From positions 372,001 through 436,000 of the forward strand of contig NZ_SOBR01000004.1 of the NCBI RefSeq assembly GCF_004364315.1: a stretch of 64,000 nt of DNA, read 5' to 3'. Of the stretch, positions 21,208-29,859 are shown piece after piece (within the stretch, counting starts at the first letter, position 1; each line of letters begins with the position of its first letter). A program made the position numbers and the translations under genes. The notes under the pieces are model-generated. The model was not told where the DNA came from. It made no database searches and saw nothing but the letters and a program-made list of their open reading frames with translations. Origin of the DNA: Chromohalobacter marismortui (GTDB taxonomy: Bacteria > Pseudomonadota > Gammaproteobacteria > Pseudomonadales > Halomonadaceae).

Positions 21208-22524
21208 ATGAGTGATCAATCCGACAATACCTCACGCTGCCCCTTCGCATTGGATCGCCGTCGCTTTCTACAAGGGCTGGGAGCAGCCGGCGCCGCCGCC
21301 GGGCTGAGTGGTTCGGCCTGGGCCACGTCGCCTCCCGAGACCGACAACGCCCACGACGTCACCAGCGCACCGATCAGTACCACTACCCAGCAATCCCATC
21401 CTTTTCATGGCCGACACCAACAGGGAATTCTCACTCCCCGCCCGGCGACCGGCATGGTGGTCGCATGCGATGTACTGGCTTGGGACCGCGCCGGTCTGGA
21501 ACGGCTGTTGCGTACTCTCACCGAGCGTATCGCCTTTCTGACCCAAGGGGGCACTTACCCCGAGCGCGACCCGAGCTACCCGCCGGCGGATTCCGGCATC
21601 CTCGGGCCGACCATCGCTCCGGACGCCCTGACCGTCACCGTCTCGCTGGGTGCCTCGCTGTTCGACGAGCGCTTCGGTCTGACCAGCGCCAAACCCAAGC
21701 ATCTGCAACGCATGACAGGATTCCCCAACGACGCTCTGGACCCGACGCGTTGCCACGGCGACCTCTCGCTGCAGATCTGTGCCAACACCCACGATACGAT
21801 CATTCACGCCCTGCGTGACATCATCAAGCACACGCCTGGACTTCTCATGGTGCGCTGGAAACAGGAAGGCACGGTGCCGGTCGTGCCGCCCAGCCACGAC
21901 ACCCCCACGCCTAGCGCGCGCAATTATCTGGGGTTTCGCGACGGTACCGCCAATCCAAGCACCGACGACGATGACCTGATGAATGCATTGGTGTGGAGCG
22001 GTACCGATCCCGGCGAACCCGACTGGACCCATGGCGGTAGTTACCAAGTGGTACGCATCATACGCAACTTCGTCGAACGCTGGGATCGCGCGCCATTGGG
22101 CGAACAAGAGGCGATCTTCGGGCGACGCAAGGACAGCGGCGCCCCACTCTCCGGGGGCAGCGAATACGACGCGCCCGACTACGCCAACGATGCCGACGGC
22201 AAGATCACCCCGTTGGATGCGCACATTCGGCTGGCCAACCCGCGTACCCCGGGCTTCGAGAAGCACCGTATCCTGCGCCGACCGTTCAACTATTCCAACG
22301 GCGTCGAGGCCAACGGCCAACTCGACATGGGACTGTTGTTCATCGTCTACCAGGCCGATCTCGAGGCCGGTTTCATCACCGTTCAAAACCGCCTCAACGG
22401 CGAACCTTTGGAGGAGTACATCAAGCCGGTGGGGGGCGGATACTTCTTCACGCTGCCGGGCGCTGTCGATGACCGCGACTTTCTCGGTCGTCCCCTACTG
22501 AAAGCGACCGCGACCGGTATTTGA
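21208..22524 (+). CDS. efeB: Deferrochelatase/peroxidase EfeB (DyP type)
   Basis: 438 residues. A twin-arginine signal (DRRRFLQGLGAAGAAAG, Arg at 17-19) predicts Tat export of the folded haem protein. The DyP signature GFRDG is at 242-246, with Asp245 as the distal catalytic residue, and His339 in HIRLANPR is the expected proximal haem ligand. In the EfeUOB system this enzyme oxidises ferrous iron or draws iron from haem in the periplasm. Length and motifs are normal. It lies 36 bases after efeO. Confidence 0.95.
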   Translation: MSDQSDNTSRCPFALDRRRFLQGLGAAGAAAGLSGSAWATSPPETDNAHDVTSAPISTTTQQSHPFHGRHQQGILTPRPATGMVVACDVLAWDRAGLERLLRTLTERIAFLTQGGTYPERDPSYPPADSGILGPTIAPDALTVTVSLGASLFDERFGLTSAKPKHLQRMTGFPNDALDPTRCHGDLSLQICANTHDTIIHALRDIIKHTPGLLMVRWKQEGTVPVVPPSHDTPTPSARNYLGFRDGTANPSTDDDDLMNALVWSGTDPGEPDWTHGGSYQVVRIIRNFVERWDRAPLGEQEAIFGRRKDSGAPLSGGSEYDAPDYANDADGKITPLDAHIRLANPRTPGFEKHRILRRPFNYSNGVEANGQLDMGLLFIVYQADLEAGFITVQNRLNGEPLEEYIKPVGGGYFFTLPGAVDDRDFLGRPLLKATATGI

Positions 22525-22608
22525 TCACAACGACAGGCGCTCCAAAGTGCCGCTAGCCATGACCGAACTGGCCTCGTGAACCACCCGATCCACTCAAGGA
22601 GTCACCGC

Positions 22609-23445
22609 ATGTCACGTCGCTCTCTACTTTTTGCCGCCAGCGCCTTCGGCCTCATGACGCTGCAGACACCGGCCCAGGCGGACGTCGCGCCCGACGCGTT
22701 GGTCGAACCGGTAGCCGAGTACAAGCTTTACGTGCTCGATAACCTCGACCAGTTCGTCAGCCATACCGAGAAGTTTACTCAAGCCGTTGAACACGGCCAT
22801 CTACAACGCGCCCAAGCGCTCTACGCCCCGACGCGGGTCTACTACGAACGCATCGAACCGATCGCAGAGCTATTCGCCGATCTCGATGCCAGCATCGACG
22901 CCCGCGAGGACGACTACGAAAACGGCGTCGAAGATCCCGACTTCACCGGCTTCCATCGTCTCGAGTACGGCCTCTTCAAGGAACGGACCACTCAAGGGTT
23001 CACATCCTACGCCAAGCGGCTGATGACAGACGTCAACGACCTCGAATCACGCGTACAGGGACTGACCTTTCCCCCGGCCAAGGTCGTCGGCGGTGCCGCC
23101 GCACTCATGGAAGAAGTCGCCGCGACCAAGGTCAGTGGGGAGGAAGATCGCTATAGCCATACCGACCTATGGGACTTTCAAGGCAATGTCGACGGTTCGC
23201 AGAAGATCTTCGAGCTGTTCAAGCCGCTGGTCGCCGAGGAGGACCCGGCATTCGTCCAGCGGGTGGAGAAAAACTTCGCCGCCGTCGAGGCCACGCTCGC
23301 CCACTACCGGCGTGAGGCTGACAATCCCGAGGCCGGTTTCGTCAGCTACGAAAAGGTCAGCCAGGCGGACCGGCGCGCCTTCGTTGGTCCGGTGACCGTG
23401 CTCGCCGAGGATCTCTCGACCCTGCGCGGTAAGCTGGGCCTGTAA
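22609..23445 (+). CDS. EfeM/imelysin-type M75 periplasmic protein
   Basis: 278 residues from the ATG at 22609, with AAGGA about 9 bases upstream; a GTG 33 bases earlier lacks such a site. The signal MSRRSLLFAASAFGLMTLQ ends at PAQA and has a twin-arginine pair, so Tat export is possible. The mature protein is a single M75 domain (VAEYKLYVLDNLDQFV; FHRLEYGLF with His116 and Glu119 as HxxE) without a cupredoxin part, like stand-alone EfeM proteins. Its place after efeB suggests iron binding alongside or instead of EfeO. Last gene of the efe set; convergent with rlmJ. Confidence 0.85.
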   Translation: MSRRSLLFAASAFGLMTLQTPAQADVAPDALVEPVAEYKLYVLDNLDQFVSHTEKFTQAVEHGHLQRAQALYAPTRVYYERIEPIAELFADLDASIDAREDDYENGVEDPDFTGFHRLEYGLFKERTTQGFTSYAKRLMTDVNDLESRVQGLTFPPAKVVGGAAALMEEVAATKVSGEEDRYSHTDLWDFQGNVDGSQKIFELFKPLVAEEDPAFVQRVEKNFAAVEATLAHYRREADNPEAGFVSYEKVSQADRRAFVGPVTVLAEDLSTLRGKLGL

Positions 23446-23496
23446 AGGCCGCCATGCATCGTCGCCGGCCATCAGCCGGCGCCGTTGTCGCCTGGT

Positions 23497-24342
23497 TTAC
23501 TCAGGCACCCACCACTGCGAGGTATGCATGGCCGTATCACCCAGGCAGCGTACGACACGCGCCAGGCTGTCATCGAGCTGCGTATCCACGCCCCAGGGCG
23601 GATTGAAGATCAGCATGCCGCTACCGTACATGCCATGCGCGGCATCACCGCGCGGATGCAGTTGCACCTCGCTACGCCAGACCTTGCGTACCCCACTGCG
23701 TCGGACGGCATCGAGCAACTCGTGGTGGCGCCCGCTGGGCAATAGCGGATACCAGATCAGGACGATGGCATGACGCACCTTGGCGGCCACGGCCTGCAAC
23801 GTCTCCGCGACGTCGAGGTATTCTTGCTTGAGCTCGTAGCTGGGGTCGATGAGCACGCACAATCGTGGCGTGGCCGGGGGCAAGGAAGTGCGCAGGCCGG
23901 CCAGTCCATCGGTGTGCAAGCGGCGTGCCTGGGCAGGCAGCGCTTGGCTCTCGAGGTGACCCGCCTCGCCTGGGTGGAGCTCGTACACATCGAGCCGATC
24001 CTGCGCCCGGCACGCCTGGGAGAGCCACCAGGGCGAGCCCGGATAGTGGCTGAGCCGAGACGCAGCCTGTGCCGCAGCGAGTTGCTCGCACCATGGACCC
24101 AGCAGCGGATCGTCGGCCAGATGCTCACGCATCGACCAGAGACTCGCCACGCCTTGGCGATACTCCTTGAGGCGCTGCGTTTCCGTGGCGTCGAGGGGGT
24201 ACAGCCCGCGCCCGGCGTGCGTATCCACATACGTGACAGGAGATGGTTTACGTAACAGATGGCGGAGAACGGCGAACACGGCGAGGTGCTTGTGGACGTC
24301 GGCGAAATTACCGGCGTGGTAGGCGTGCTGATAGGCGAGCAT
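23497..24342 (-). CDS. rlmJ: 23S rRNA (adenine-2030-N6)-methyltransferase RlmJ
   Basis: 281 residues from the ATG at 24342, giving MLAYQHAYHAGNFADVHKH, the conserved RlmJ start; the frame is open further upstream but without family residues. YVDTHAGRGLYPLD is the SAM-binding loop and LIDPSYELK the catalytic DPxY motif. It methylates A2030 of 23S rRNA. The gene lies downstream of an OmpA-like lipoprotein gene on the same strand, with a strong hairpin in the gap. Confidence 0.92.
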   Translation of the reverse strand: MLAYQHAYHAGNFADVHKHLAVFAVLRHLLRKPSPVTYVDTHAGRGLYPLDATETQRLKEYRQGVASLWSMREHLADDPLLGPWCEQLAAAQAASRLSHYPGSPWWLSQACRAQDRLDVYELHPGEAGHLESQALPAQARRLHTDGLAGLRTSLPPATPRLCVLIDPSYELKQEYLDVAETLQAVAAKVRHAIVLIWYPLLPSGRHHELLDAVRRSGVRKVWRSEVQLHPRGDAAHGMYGSGMLIFNPPWGVDTQLDDSLARVVRCLGDTAMHTSQWWVPE

Positions 24343-24408
24343 GAAAGGTTCCGAAACGACGTGAAGCGCGAAGTAAGCCCACGTCAGGGGCGCTGATGAG
24401 CCTGGCAG

Positions 24409-24434
24409 GCCGGGCCGGCACGAGCCGACCCGGC
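24409..24434 (-). terminator. GC-rich hairpin between the OmpA-like gene and rlmJ
   Basis: Ten of eleven positions pair between 24409-24419 and 24424-24434 around a 4-base loop. There is no T-tract, so it may attenuate or protect an mRNA end rather than terminate by itself. Confidence 0.4.
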
Positions 24435-24445
24435 ACCGTGGTCGC

Positions 24446-25126
24446 TTAGCTCTGCTGGGTGACGGGGACGAGGGTAATTTCGACACGCCGATTCTGGGCG
24501 CGTCCGCTTTCGGTCTCATTGCTGGCCACCGGTTGGCTTTCTCCGTATCCCACGGTATTGATACGGCTGGCGGCGACGCCCCCTTGATTGAGGTAATCGG
24601 CAACGGATTGCGCACGACGTTCCGAGAGACGCTGATTGTAGGCGGCGCTGCCGGTGCTGTCGGTATAGCCCGCGACCTTGATGTGCGTCTTGGGATACTC
24701 ACGCATGACAGCAGTGGCATCGTTGAGTGCCTGCCGCGCGGGCGCTCTCAATTCGCTGGAATCGACCGCGAAGGTCACACTGCTGGGCATGTTGAGAACG
24801 ATGTTGTCGCCCTGACGATCGACGCCGATGCCGGTTCCCTCGAGATCCTTGCGCAGTTGTTTTTCCTGAGCGTCCATGTAGGCGCCGACACCGCCGCCAA
24901 TGGCCGCCCCGGCCGCCGCGCCGATCAAGGCCCGATCACGGCGGCTGGTGCTACCTTCGCCGGTCAGAGCCCCGGCAATCGCCCCCACAGCGGCACCAAT
25001 ACCCGCGCCACTCAAGGTCGCGCCATGCTCACTTTGCTGTCCGGGAGCTTGCGTGGTGTTGCTCGCACAGCCCGTCACGCCAATCGCCAAGGCCAACGGA
25101 ACCGCCATCCATATCGAGCGTTGCAT
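24446..25126 (-). CDS. OmpA-family lipoprotein with glycine-zipper domain (YiaD-like)
   Basis: 226 residues from the ATG at 25126, with AAGGAG and AGGAC upstream. The N-terminus is a lipoprotein signal with lipobox VTGC (Cys20). Residues about 40-90 are a glycine-zipper segment (GAGIGAAVGAIAGALTGEG, then IGAAAGAAIGGGVGAYMDAQ) that can insert in or pack against a membrane. The C-terminal third is an OmpA peptidoglycan-binding domain (KVAGYTDSTGSAAYNQRLSERR). The layout matches YiaD-type outer-membrane lipoproteins that tie the membrane to the cell wall. Precise role unknown. Confidence 0.85.
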   Translation of the reverse strand: MQRSIWMAVPLALAIGVTGCASNTTQAPGQQSEHGATLSGAGIGAAVGAIAGALTGEGSTSRRDRALIGAAAGAAIGGGVGAYMDAQEKQLRKDLEGTGIGVDRQGDNIVLNMPSSVTFAVDSSELRAPARQALNDATAVMREYPKTHIKVAGYTDSTGSAAYNQRLSERRAQSVADYLNQGGVAASRINTVGYGESQPVASNETESGRAQNRRVEITLVPVTQQS

Positions 25127-25199
25127 GCGTCCTTTCTCCTTACTGTGAATGCCTGTCGAAAAACGTCCTCGCGTTACTTCGAGTCGGTCGAGTCGTTTG

Positions 25200-26369
25200 T
25201 CACTGCTCATCGCAAAGCGCGAGCAAGTCGTTCAAGAATAACAGCCCATGCGGCGAGGCCTGTAGACGCTGCGCTGGGTCGTGCAGCAAGCCCTTGGCCC
25301 GCGCCTCTTCCAGTCGGGCGTCGAGCAGTGTATCAGGCAGACCGCTGCGTTCGCGCCAATAATGTCGCGGCACGCCCTGGGTGAGACGCAAGGCATTCAT
25401 CAAGAACTCCAGCGGCAGATCCTGCGTCTCGAGGGCGCGACGTCCAGCGACGAAACCGCGTGGATCCTGTGCGCGGCGCAGATAGGCTTCCGGCTGACGC
25501 ACCTTCCAGCGCCGTTCGATGGCCAGACTGCCATCCGTCTGCCAGGCGCTCAACTTGCCATGCGCCCCGGCGCCGATGCCGAGATAGTCACCGAACGTCC
25601 AGTAATTGAGGTTGTGGCGCGCCTGGCGATCGGGACGCGTGTAGGCAGAAATCTCGTAGCGGTGATAACCGGCGGCCTCGAGCCGCGCATGCCCCGCCGC
25701 CTGGATATCGCAGAGGACGTCTTCATCGGGCAAACGCGGAGGCTGCGAGTAGAACTCGGTATTGGGCTCGAGCGTGAGCTGATACCAGGAAATGTGCTCG
25801 GGTGCCAATGTCAGCGCCTGCTCGATATCCGCCATGGCGTCCTCCACCCCTTGTTCGGGGAGGCCGTGCATCAGATCGAGATTGATGTTGTCGAACCCCG
25901 CTGCGCGCGCATTGCGCAGCGCCTGGGCGGCTTCGTCACCGTCGTGAATACGCCCCAGACGCTCGAGCTGGCGTGACTGAAAACTTTGAACCCCCAGCGA
26001 TAGACGATTGATACCCGCCTCGCGATAAGCCGCGAAACGATCATGCTCCACGGTCCCGGGATTGGCTTCCAGAGTGATTTCGATATCCGACGCGAACGCC
26101 AAGCGGGCCTGAATGGCGTCCAAAAGGCGCCGATACGCCGACCCACTCAACAGACTGGGCGTGCCACCGCCGATGAAGATACTCACCAGCTCTCGTCCAC
26201 TGGCCAATGCCAGTTCCATATCCAGATCGGCGATCAAGGCGTCGACATAAGCACGCTCGGGAAGCGTTCGATCATGTCCCACGCCATGCGAGTTGAAATC
26301 ACAATACGGGCATTTGCGCACGCACCAGGGCACGTGCACATAGAGTGACAAGGGAGGCAGATCGCTCAT
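25200..26369 (-). CDS. hemW: Radical SAM haem chaperone HemW
   Basis: 389 residues. The CxxxCxxC cluster motif is Cys16, Cys20 and Cys23 within [18 protein letters not shown], the HemW form in which Phe follows [13 protein letters not shown] and [11 protein letters not shown] are further family segments, and the C-terminal HemW domain is complete. HemW was once annotated as an oxygen-independent coproporphyrinogen oxidase; proteins of this subgroup bind haem and deliver it to targets. The start overlaps the rdgB stop by 4 bases (ATGA), showing coupling. Confidence 0.92.
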   Translation of the reverse strand: MSDLPPLSLYVHVPWCVRKCPYCDFNSHGVGHDRTLPERAYVDALIADLDMELALASGRELVSIFIGGGTPSLLSGSAYRRLLDAIQARLAFASDIEITLEANPGTVEHDRFAAYREAGINRLSLGVQSFQSRQLERLGRIHDGDEAAQALRNARAAGFDNINLDLMHGLPEQGVEDAMADIEQALTLAPEHISWYQLTLEPNTEFYSQPPRLPDEDVLCDIQAAGHARLEAAGYHRYEISAYTRPDRQARHNLNYWTFGDYLGIGAGAHGKLSAWQTDGSLAIERRWKVRQPEAYLRRAQDPRGFVAGRRALETQDLPLEFLMNALRLTQGVPRHYWRERSGLPDTLLDARLEEARAKGLLHDPAQRLQASPHGLLFLNDLLALCDEQ

Positions 26370-26971
26370 GAGTCGCCGGATAATTGAGCGAGCAGTGCGG
26401 TCATGGCACGGCCCCGGTGGCTAAGCCGGTTCTTGTCCTCGGCGGGCAACTCCGCCGCGCTCATGCCACGTTCCGGTACCCAGAAGAGCGGGTCATAACC
26501 GAAACCGTCCTCGCCCCGCGGGTGCGCAAGAATTTCTCCTTCCCAGGCACATTGCACGATATGCGGCACCGGATCCTCGGCATGACGCAAGTACACCAGT
26601 ACGCACCAGAACCGCGCAGTACGCTGGCCTTCCGGCACGCCTTCGAGCGCCTCCAGGAGTTTGCGATTATTGGCGGCATCATCCTTGGGTTCGCCCGCAA
26701 AACGCGCCGAATAAATCCCCGGAGCGCCTTGCAGTGCATCGACATCCAGTCCCGAATCGTCCGCAAGCGCGGGAAAACCACTCACCCGCGAGGCTTCGCG
26801 CGCCTTGAGCAAGGCGTTTTCGACGAAGGTCAGGCCAGTTTCTTCGACCTCGGTCACGGCAAAGTCCTGCTGGGGACGCACCTCGTGGCCCAAGGGGCCC
26901 AGTAGATGCTGAAATTCACGCAATTTACCAGCATTGCCGCTGGCCAGTACCAAGGTCGTTCGATCAGCCAT
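26366..26971 (-). CDS. rdgB: dITP/XTP pyrophosphatase (RdgB/HAM1 family)
   Basis: 201 residues, the family length. [17 protein letters not shown] near the start is the substrate-binding loop and [26 protein letters not shown] the catalytic metal-binding region. The enzyme hydrolyses dITP, XTP and dXTP to monophosphates and keeps deaminated purines out of nucleic acids. It is coupled to hemW by an ATGA overlap, an order common in gammaproteobacteria. Confidence 0.96.
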   Translation of the reverse strand: MADRTTLVLASGNAGKLREFQHLLGPLGHEVRPQQDFAVTEVEETGLTFVENALLKAREASRVSGFPALADDSGLDVDALQGAPGIYSARFAGEPKDDAANNRKLLEALEGVPEGQRTARFWCVLVYLRHAEDPVPHIVQCAWEGEILAHPRGEDGFGYDPLFWVPERGMSAAELPAEDKNRLSHRGRAMTALLAQLSGDS

Positions 26972-26989
26972 CGTGCTGTCTCCTTATCG

Positions 26990-27396
26990 CTCGGCCTCTC
27001 ATTCTACGGACAGTCCGCCGGCCGGGGAACCGCTCTTTCCACAGACGAATACATCTATAAAAACAATAACTTATAAAACAATATTAGATTTATCATGCTT
27101 TAAAAGCAATAATCGTCTCATCCAAATGAAGGGGACTGCTGAAATTTCTCTCCAAGGCGCGCCGTCGCCCTCATCGCCACCTGGGTGACCTTGATCCAAT
27201 CGGTTGATATTGCTTGAAAATCAAGCCCAGTAATAAAAAATTTAATATTATATTCTATTAAGTTTTAACTAAGAGGGGTTACTGTCTATTTACAAAGTGC
27301 ACGTCTCGGATAAGGCTTGAAGACAATTCGGCATGAAACCGGTCATCAGAACGTCGGAAATGCCACAAAACGCCACACAATACCAGGATGGAACGC
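26990..27396. other. AT-rich non-coding region upstream of the CsgD-like gene
   Basis: About 400 bases without a gene, between the divergent rdgB and the CsgD-like regulator. Two stretches (27046-27110 and 27210-27275) are far richer in A and T than the rest of the window, with runs of T, A and TAAAA. Such leaders often bind H-NS-type proteins or contain several promoters. I see no clear terminator or RNA gene. Confidence 0.5.
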
Positions 27397-28080
27397 ATGA
27401 GCATGGACAACACAAGGGTCCTGATGGTCACCGACTGCAATCCGCAGTCGCAGCTGTTCATCGATTATATTCGCCAGCAACTCGATTGCCAGGTGTCGGC
27501 ACTGAGCACTCAGGAAAGCTTCGAGCCGCCTGAGGACTTCAAGATCGTGGTGTTGCTGGATGCCGATCATGTCGACGAAAACTGCATGCATCTATGGAAC
27601 AGTCGTGCCAGCGAAAGCCCGGACATGATCCTGGCGGCTTTCAATCTGCGTGACGACGAGCATGCGGCCGAGTTGCTGATCAGTCTACATCTACAAGGCG
27701 TCTTTTATCGCCAAGACAACCTGCTGCTGATCTGCAAGGGCATTGCCAAGCTGCTCGAAGGCGACTTGTGGATGTCGCGCAACCTGATGACACGCTTGAT
27801 CGACTTCTATCGTCGCCAACAGCTCAATGCGTATCGTCCGGTATGCGGGTTGACCCATCGCGAGCTGGAAATCATCGGTCTGCTGGGCACCGGCGCTTCC
27901 AACACCGAAATCGCCGATCAACTCTTCGTCAGTGAGCATACCGTCAAGTCGCATCTTTATAATATCTTCCGCAAGATCAAGGTCCATAATCGCATTCAGG
28001 CCATGAACTGGGCGCGTCAGAATCTCGGCGCGCCGCCCATGATCTCGCTGCGCAGCCCTCGCAAAGTACGCACGACATGA
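27397..28080 (+). CDS. LuxR-family transcriptional regulator, CsgD-like
   Basis: 227 residues from the ATG at 27397, which has AGGA 9 bases upstream; an ATG at 27388 overlaps that site. The N-terminal 140 residues look like a divergent receiver domain (VLMVTDCNPQSQLFIDYI). The C-terminal helix-turn-helix (THRELEIIGLLGTGASNTEI, then SEHTVKSHLYNIFRKI) closely resembles that of CsgD, the curli and biofilm master regulator. No curli genes are nearby, so its targets are unknown; biofilm or envelope control is inference. The unusually AT-rich leader points to complex regulation. Confidence 0.75.
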   Translation: MSMDNTRVLMVTDCNPQSQLFIDYIRQQLDCQVSALSTQESFEPPEDFKIVVLLDADHVDENCMHLWNSRASESPDMILAAFNLRDDEHAAELLISLHLQGVFYRQDNLLLICKGIAKLLEGDLWMSRNLMTRLIDFYRRQQLNAYRPVCGLTHRELEIIGLLGTGASNTEIADQLFVSEHTVKSHLYNIFRKIKVHNRIQAMNWARQNLGAPPMISLRSPRKVRTT

Positions 28081-28091
28081 CGCGAGCTTCC

Positions 28092-28121
28092 AAAAAAAAC
28101 GCCGCTCCCGGAGGAGCAGCG
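28092..28121 (-). terminator. Terminator of the leftward hemJ-to-kinase unit
   Basis: Read leftward: an imperfect 9-bp stem (28113-28121 with 28100-28108, one mismatch) with a 4-base loop, then eight T residues (28092-28099 on this strand are A). It is oriented to stop transcription coming from the kinase-fusion gene and also lies 3' of the CsgD-like gene. Confidence 0.7.
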
Positions 28122-28243
28122 CAATCTTGCGAGAATCACATCACGCACATGCCATGCGGCGATGTGACGACCCTGAACACCTCCTCAACGTAAAGGGGAT
28201 GCATGACAGCGCCATGACACGCCCGCAACAGGAGGATGAACGT

Positions 28244-29839
28244 TCAGTTGAGTTGGATGCGCTCCTGGATCATCGAGACCAGGGTCAGATTGGCATCCGG
28301 CGCCGTGGTATCGAGATGGACCAAGTGACTCAGTTCGTCATCGGCGAAGGGTTCGAAACGTGCCAACTGGCGTTCGAGTACCTCGAGCCCCGCCTCGGAG
28401 GGATCGCCACCGCGCTGAGCCCGTTTTTCGATGCGTGCGCGCAGGGTCGCTTCATCCGCTTCGAAACTCACCAGCAGCACCGGCAATCCGCGCCGTTCGG
28501 CCTCGAAGCACAGTAACGTACGCTGGTCGCGTGTCAGGCAGGTGGCATCGACACAGGCGGGCAGCCCGGCCTCCAGCAAGATTCCCGCCAGTTCGGCGAG
28601 GCGCTCATAGGTACGCGCCGTCGCCTCGGCAGTATAGATATCGGTGCCATCAGTGGTGGTCGCCTGAGCCTCAAAACCGTACAGCCGCTTGCGTTCGATA
28701 TCGGAGCGCACCCGCACGCCGCCCAGCCGCTTCACCATCTCGCCGGTGAAACGGCTCTTGCCGCTCCCCGAGACGCCTACGCCAACGATCAAATACGGGA
28801 AACGAAATTCGCTGTAACGCTCGGCCAAGGCAATGTAGTGCTGGTACTCCGCATACACGTTCTGGCGTTCGTCGGCCGTCAATTGCGGTTGCTGGTAATG
28901 CAGCATCGCCACCTTGGCCCGCACCAGTGCCCGATAAAGCTTGTAATAAGCGAGCAGGCGCACCAGTTCGTAATCACCGGACAGCTCCAGATAGCGATTG
29001 AGCACATGATGGGCGAAGGCCTGTTCACCGCGTGCTTCGAGATCCATCAACAAGAAGGCCAGCTCGCAACCGACATCGTTCCAGCGCAGTTCGGCGTTGA
29101 ACTCCAGCCCGTCGAAGAGTAACGCGCGGCCCTCGAAGTGCACCGCGTTGCCAAGGTGAATATCGCCATGGATCTCGCGCACATAGCCTTCCCGCCAGCG
29201 TCGCTCGAACTCATGCTCGAGCCGCGCGAAACTATCCAGGCTCCAGGTCTCGAGCCGCGAAAGCCGCTCACGAGCCTGGGGATCGTCGAGCCGCGCCTCG
29301 ATCAAGCGAAACTCTCGATCCAACGTGCGACGCACGGTATCCGGTGACCCCAGCGGGCTATCACCGCTGACGCGCGGCGCGTCTTCATGAAACGCCACCA
29401 ATTGATCGACGAGGTCATCGAGTAATTCCACCGATAGCTCGCCACTCGTCTGCAGCGTGCTGAACAGATGGCGGTTACTGAACTGGCGCATCTTGACGGC
29501 ATATTCGAACGGCGTGCCGCTACCATCCAGTCGCGGCGCCTCAGGGGTGCCACTGATGGGCACCGTCTCGAGATACAGCGCCGGCGCGAGTCGTCGATTG
29601 AGGCGCACTTCCTGCTCGCAGAGCCGGCGCCGCTTTTCGAGGGTGGAAAAATCCAGAAAGCTGCCGAAATCCAACGGCTTCTTGATCTTGTAGGCATAGT
29701 CGCCGGTCAGGATGACCCAGGAAATATGGGTTTCGAACACCTCGACCTCGCCGACCGAGTGGGCGAATGCCTGGCCTTGGCGCAATGCCTCGATCAATAC
29801 CTGGCTCACTGAGCGTTCTCCCACATCCTGTCGTTGCAT
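28244..29839 (-). CDS. Two-domain APH-like / P-loop kinase protein
   Basis: 531 residues from the ATG at 29839 (AGGTGA 8 bases upstream); a GTG at 29851 is possible. The N-terminal 330 residues resemble COG2187 aminoglycoside-phosphotransferase-like proteins: YAYKIKKPLDFGSFLDF, then REIHGDIHLGNAV as the catalytic loop and LLFDGLEFN as the metal site. The C-terminal 190 residues are a small-molecule kinase-like P-loop domain with VGVGVSGSGKSRFTG as Walker A. The fusion is widespread in proteobacteria and its substrate is unknown; antibiotic resistance is not implied. It follows hemL by 20 bases on the same strand. Confidence 0.8.
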   Translation of the reverse strand: MQRQDVGERSVSQVLIEALRQGQAFAHSVGEVEVFETHISWVILTGDYAYKIKKPLDFGSFLDFSTLEKRRRLCEQEVRLNRRLAPALYLETVPISGTPEAPRLDGSGTPFEYAVKMRQFSNRHLFSTLQTSGELSVELLDDLVDQLVAFHEDAPRVSGDSPLGSPDTVRRTLDREFRLIEARLDDPQARERLSRLETWSLDSFARLEHEFERRWREGYVREIHGDIHLGNAVHFEGRALLFDGLEFNAELRWNDVGCELAFLLMDLEARGEQAFAHHVLNRYLELSGDYELVRLLAYYKLYRALVRAKVAMLHYQQPQLTADERQNVYAEYQHYIALAERYSEFRFPYLIVGVGVSGSGKSRFTGEMVKRLGGVRVRSDIERKRLYGFEAQATTTDGTDIYTAEATARTYERLAELAGILLEAGLPACVDATCLTRDQRTLLCFEAERRGLPVLLVSFEADEATLRARIEKRAQRGGDPSEAGLEVLERQLARFEPFADDELSHLVHLDTTAPDANLTLVSMIQERIQLN

Positions 29840-29859
29840 TGCATCGTTCACCTGTCGTG

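Noticed and set aside
28244-29839. Antibiotic-resistance phosphotransferase
   Set aside because: The APH-like domain belongs to the COG2187-type fusion family and neighbours are core metabolism.
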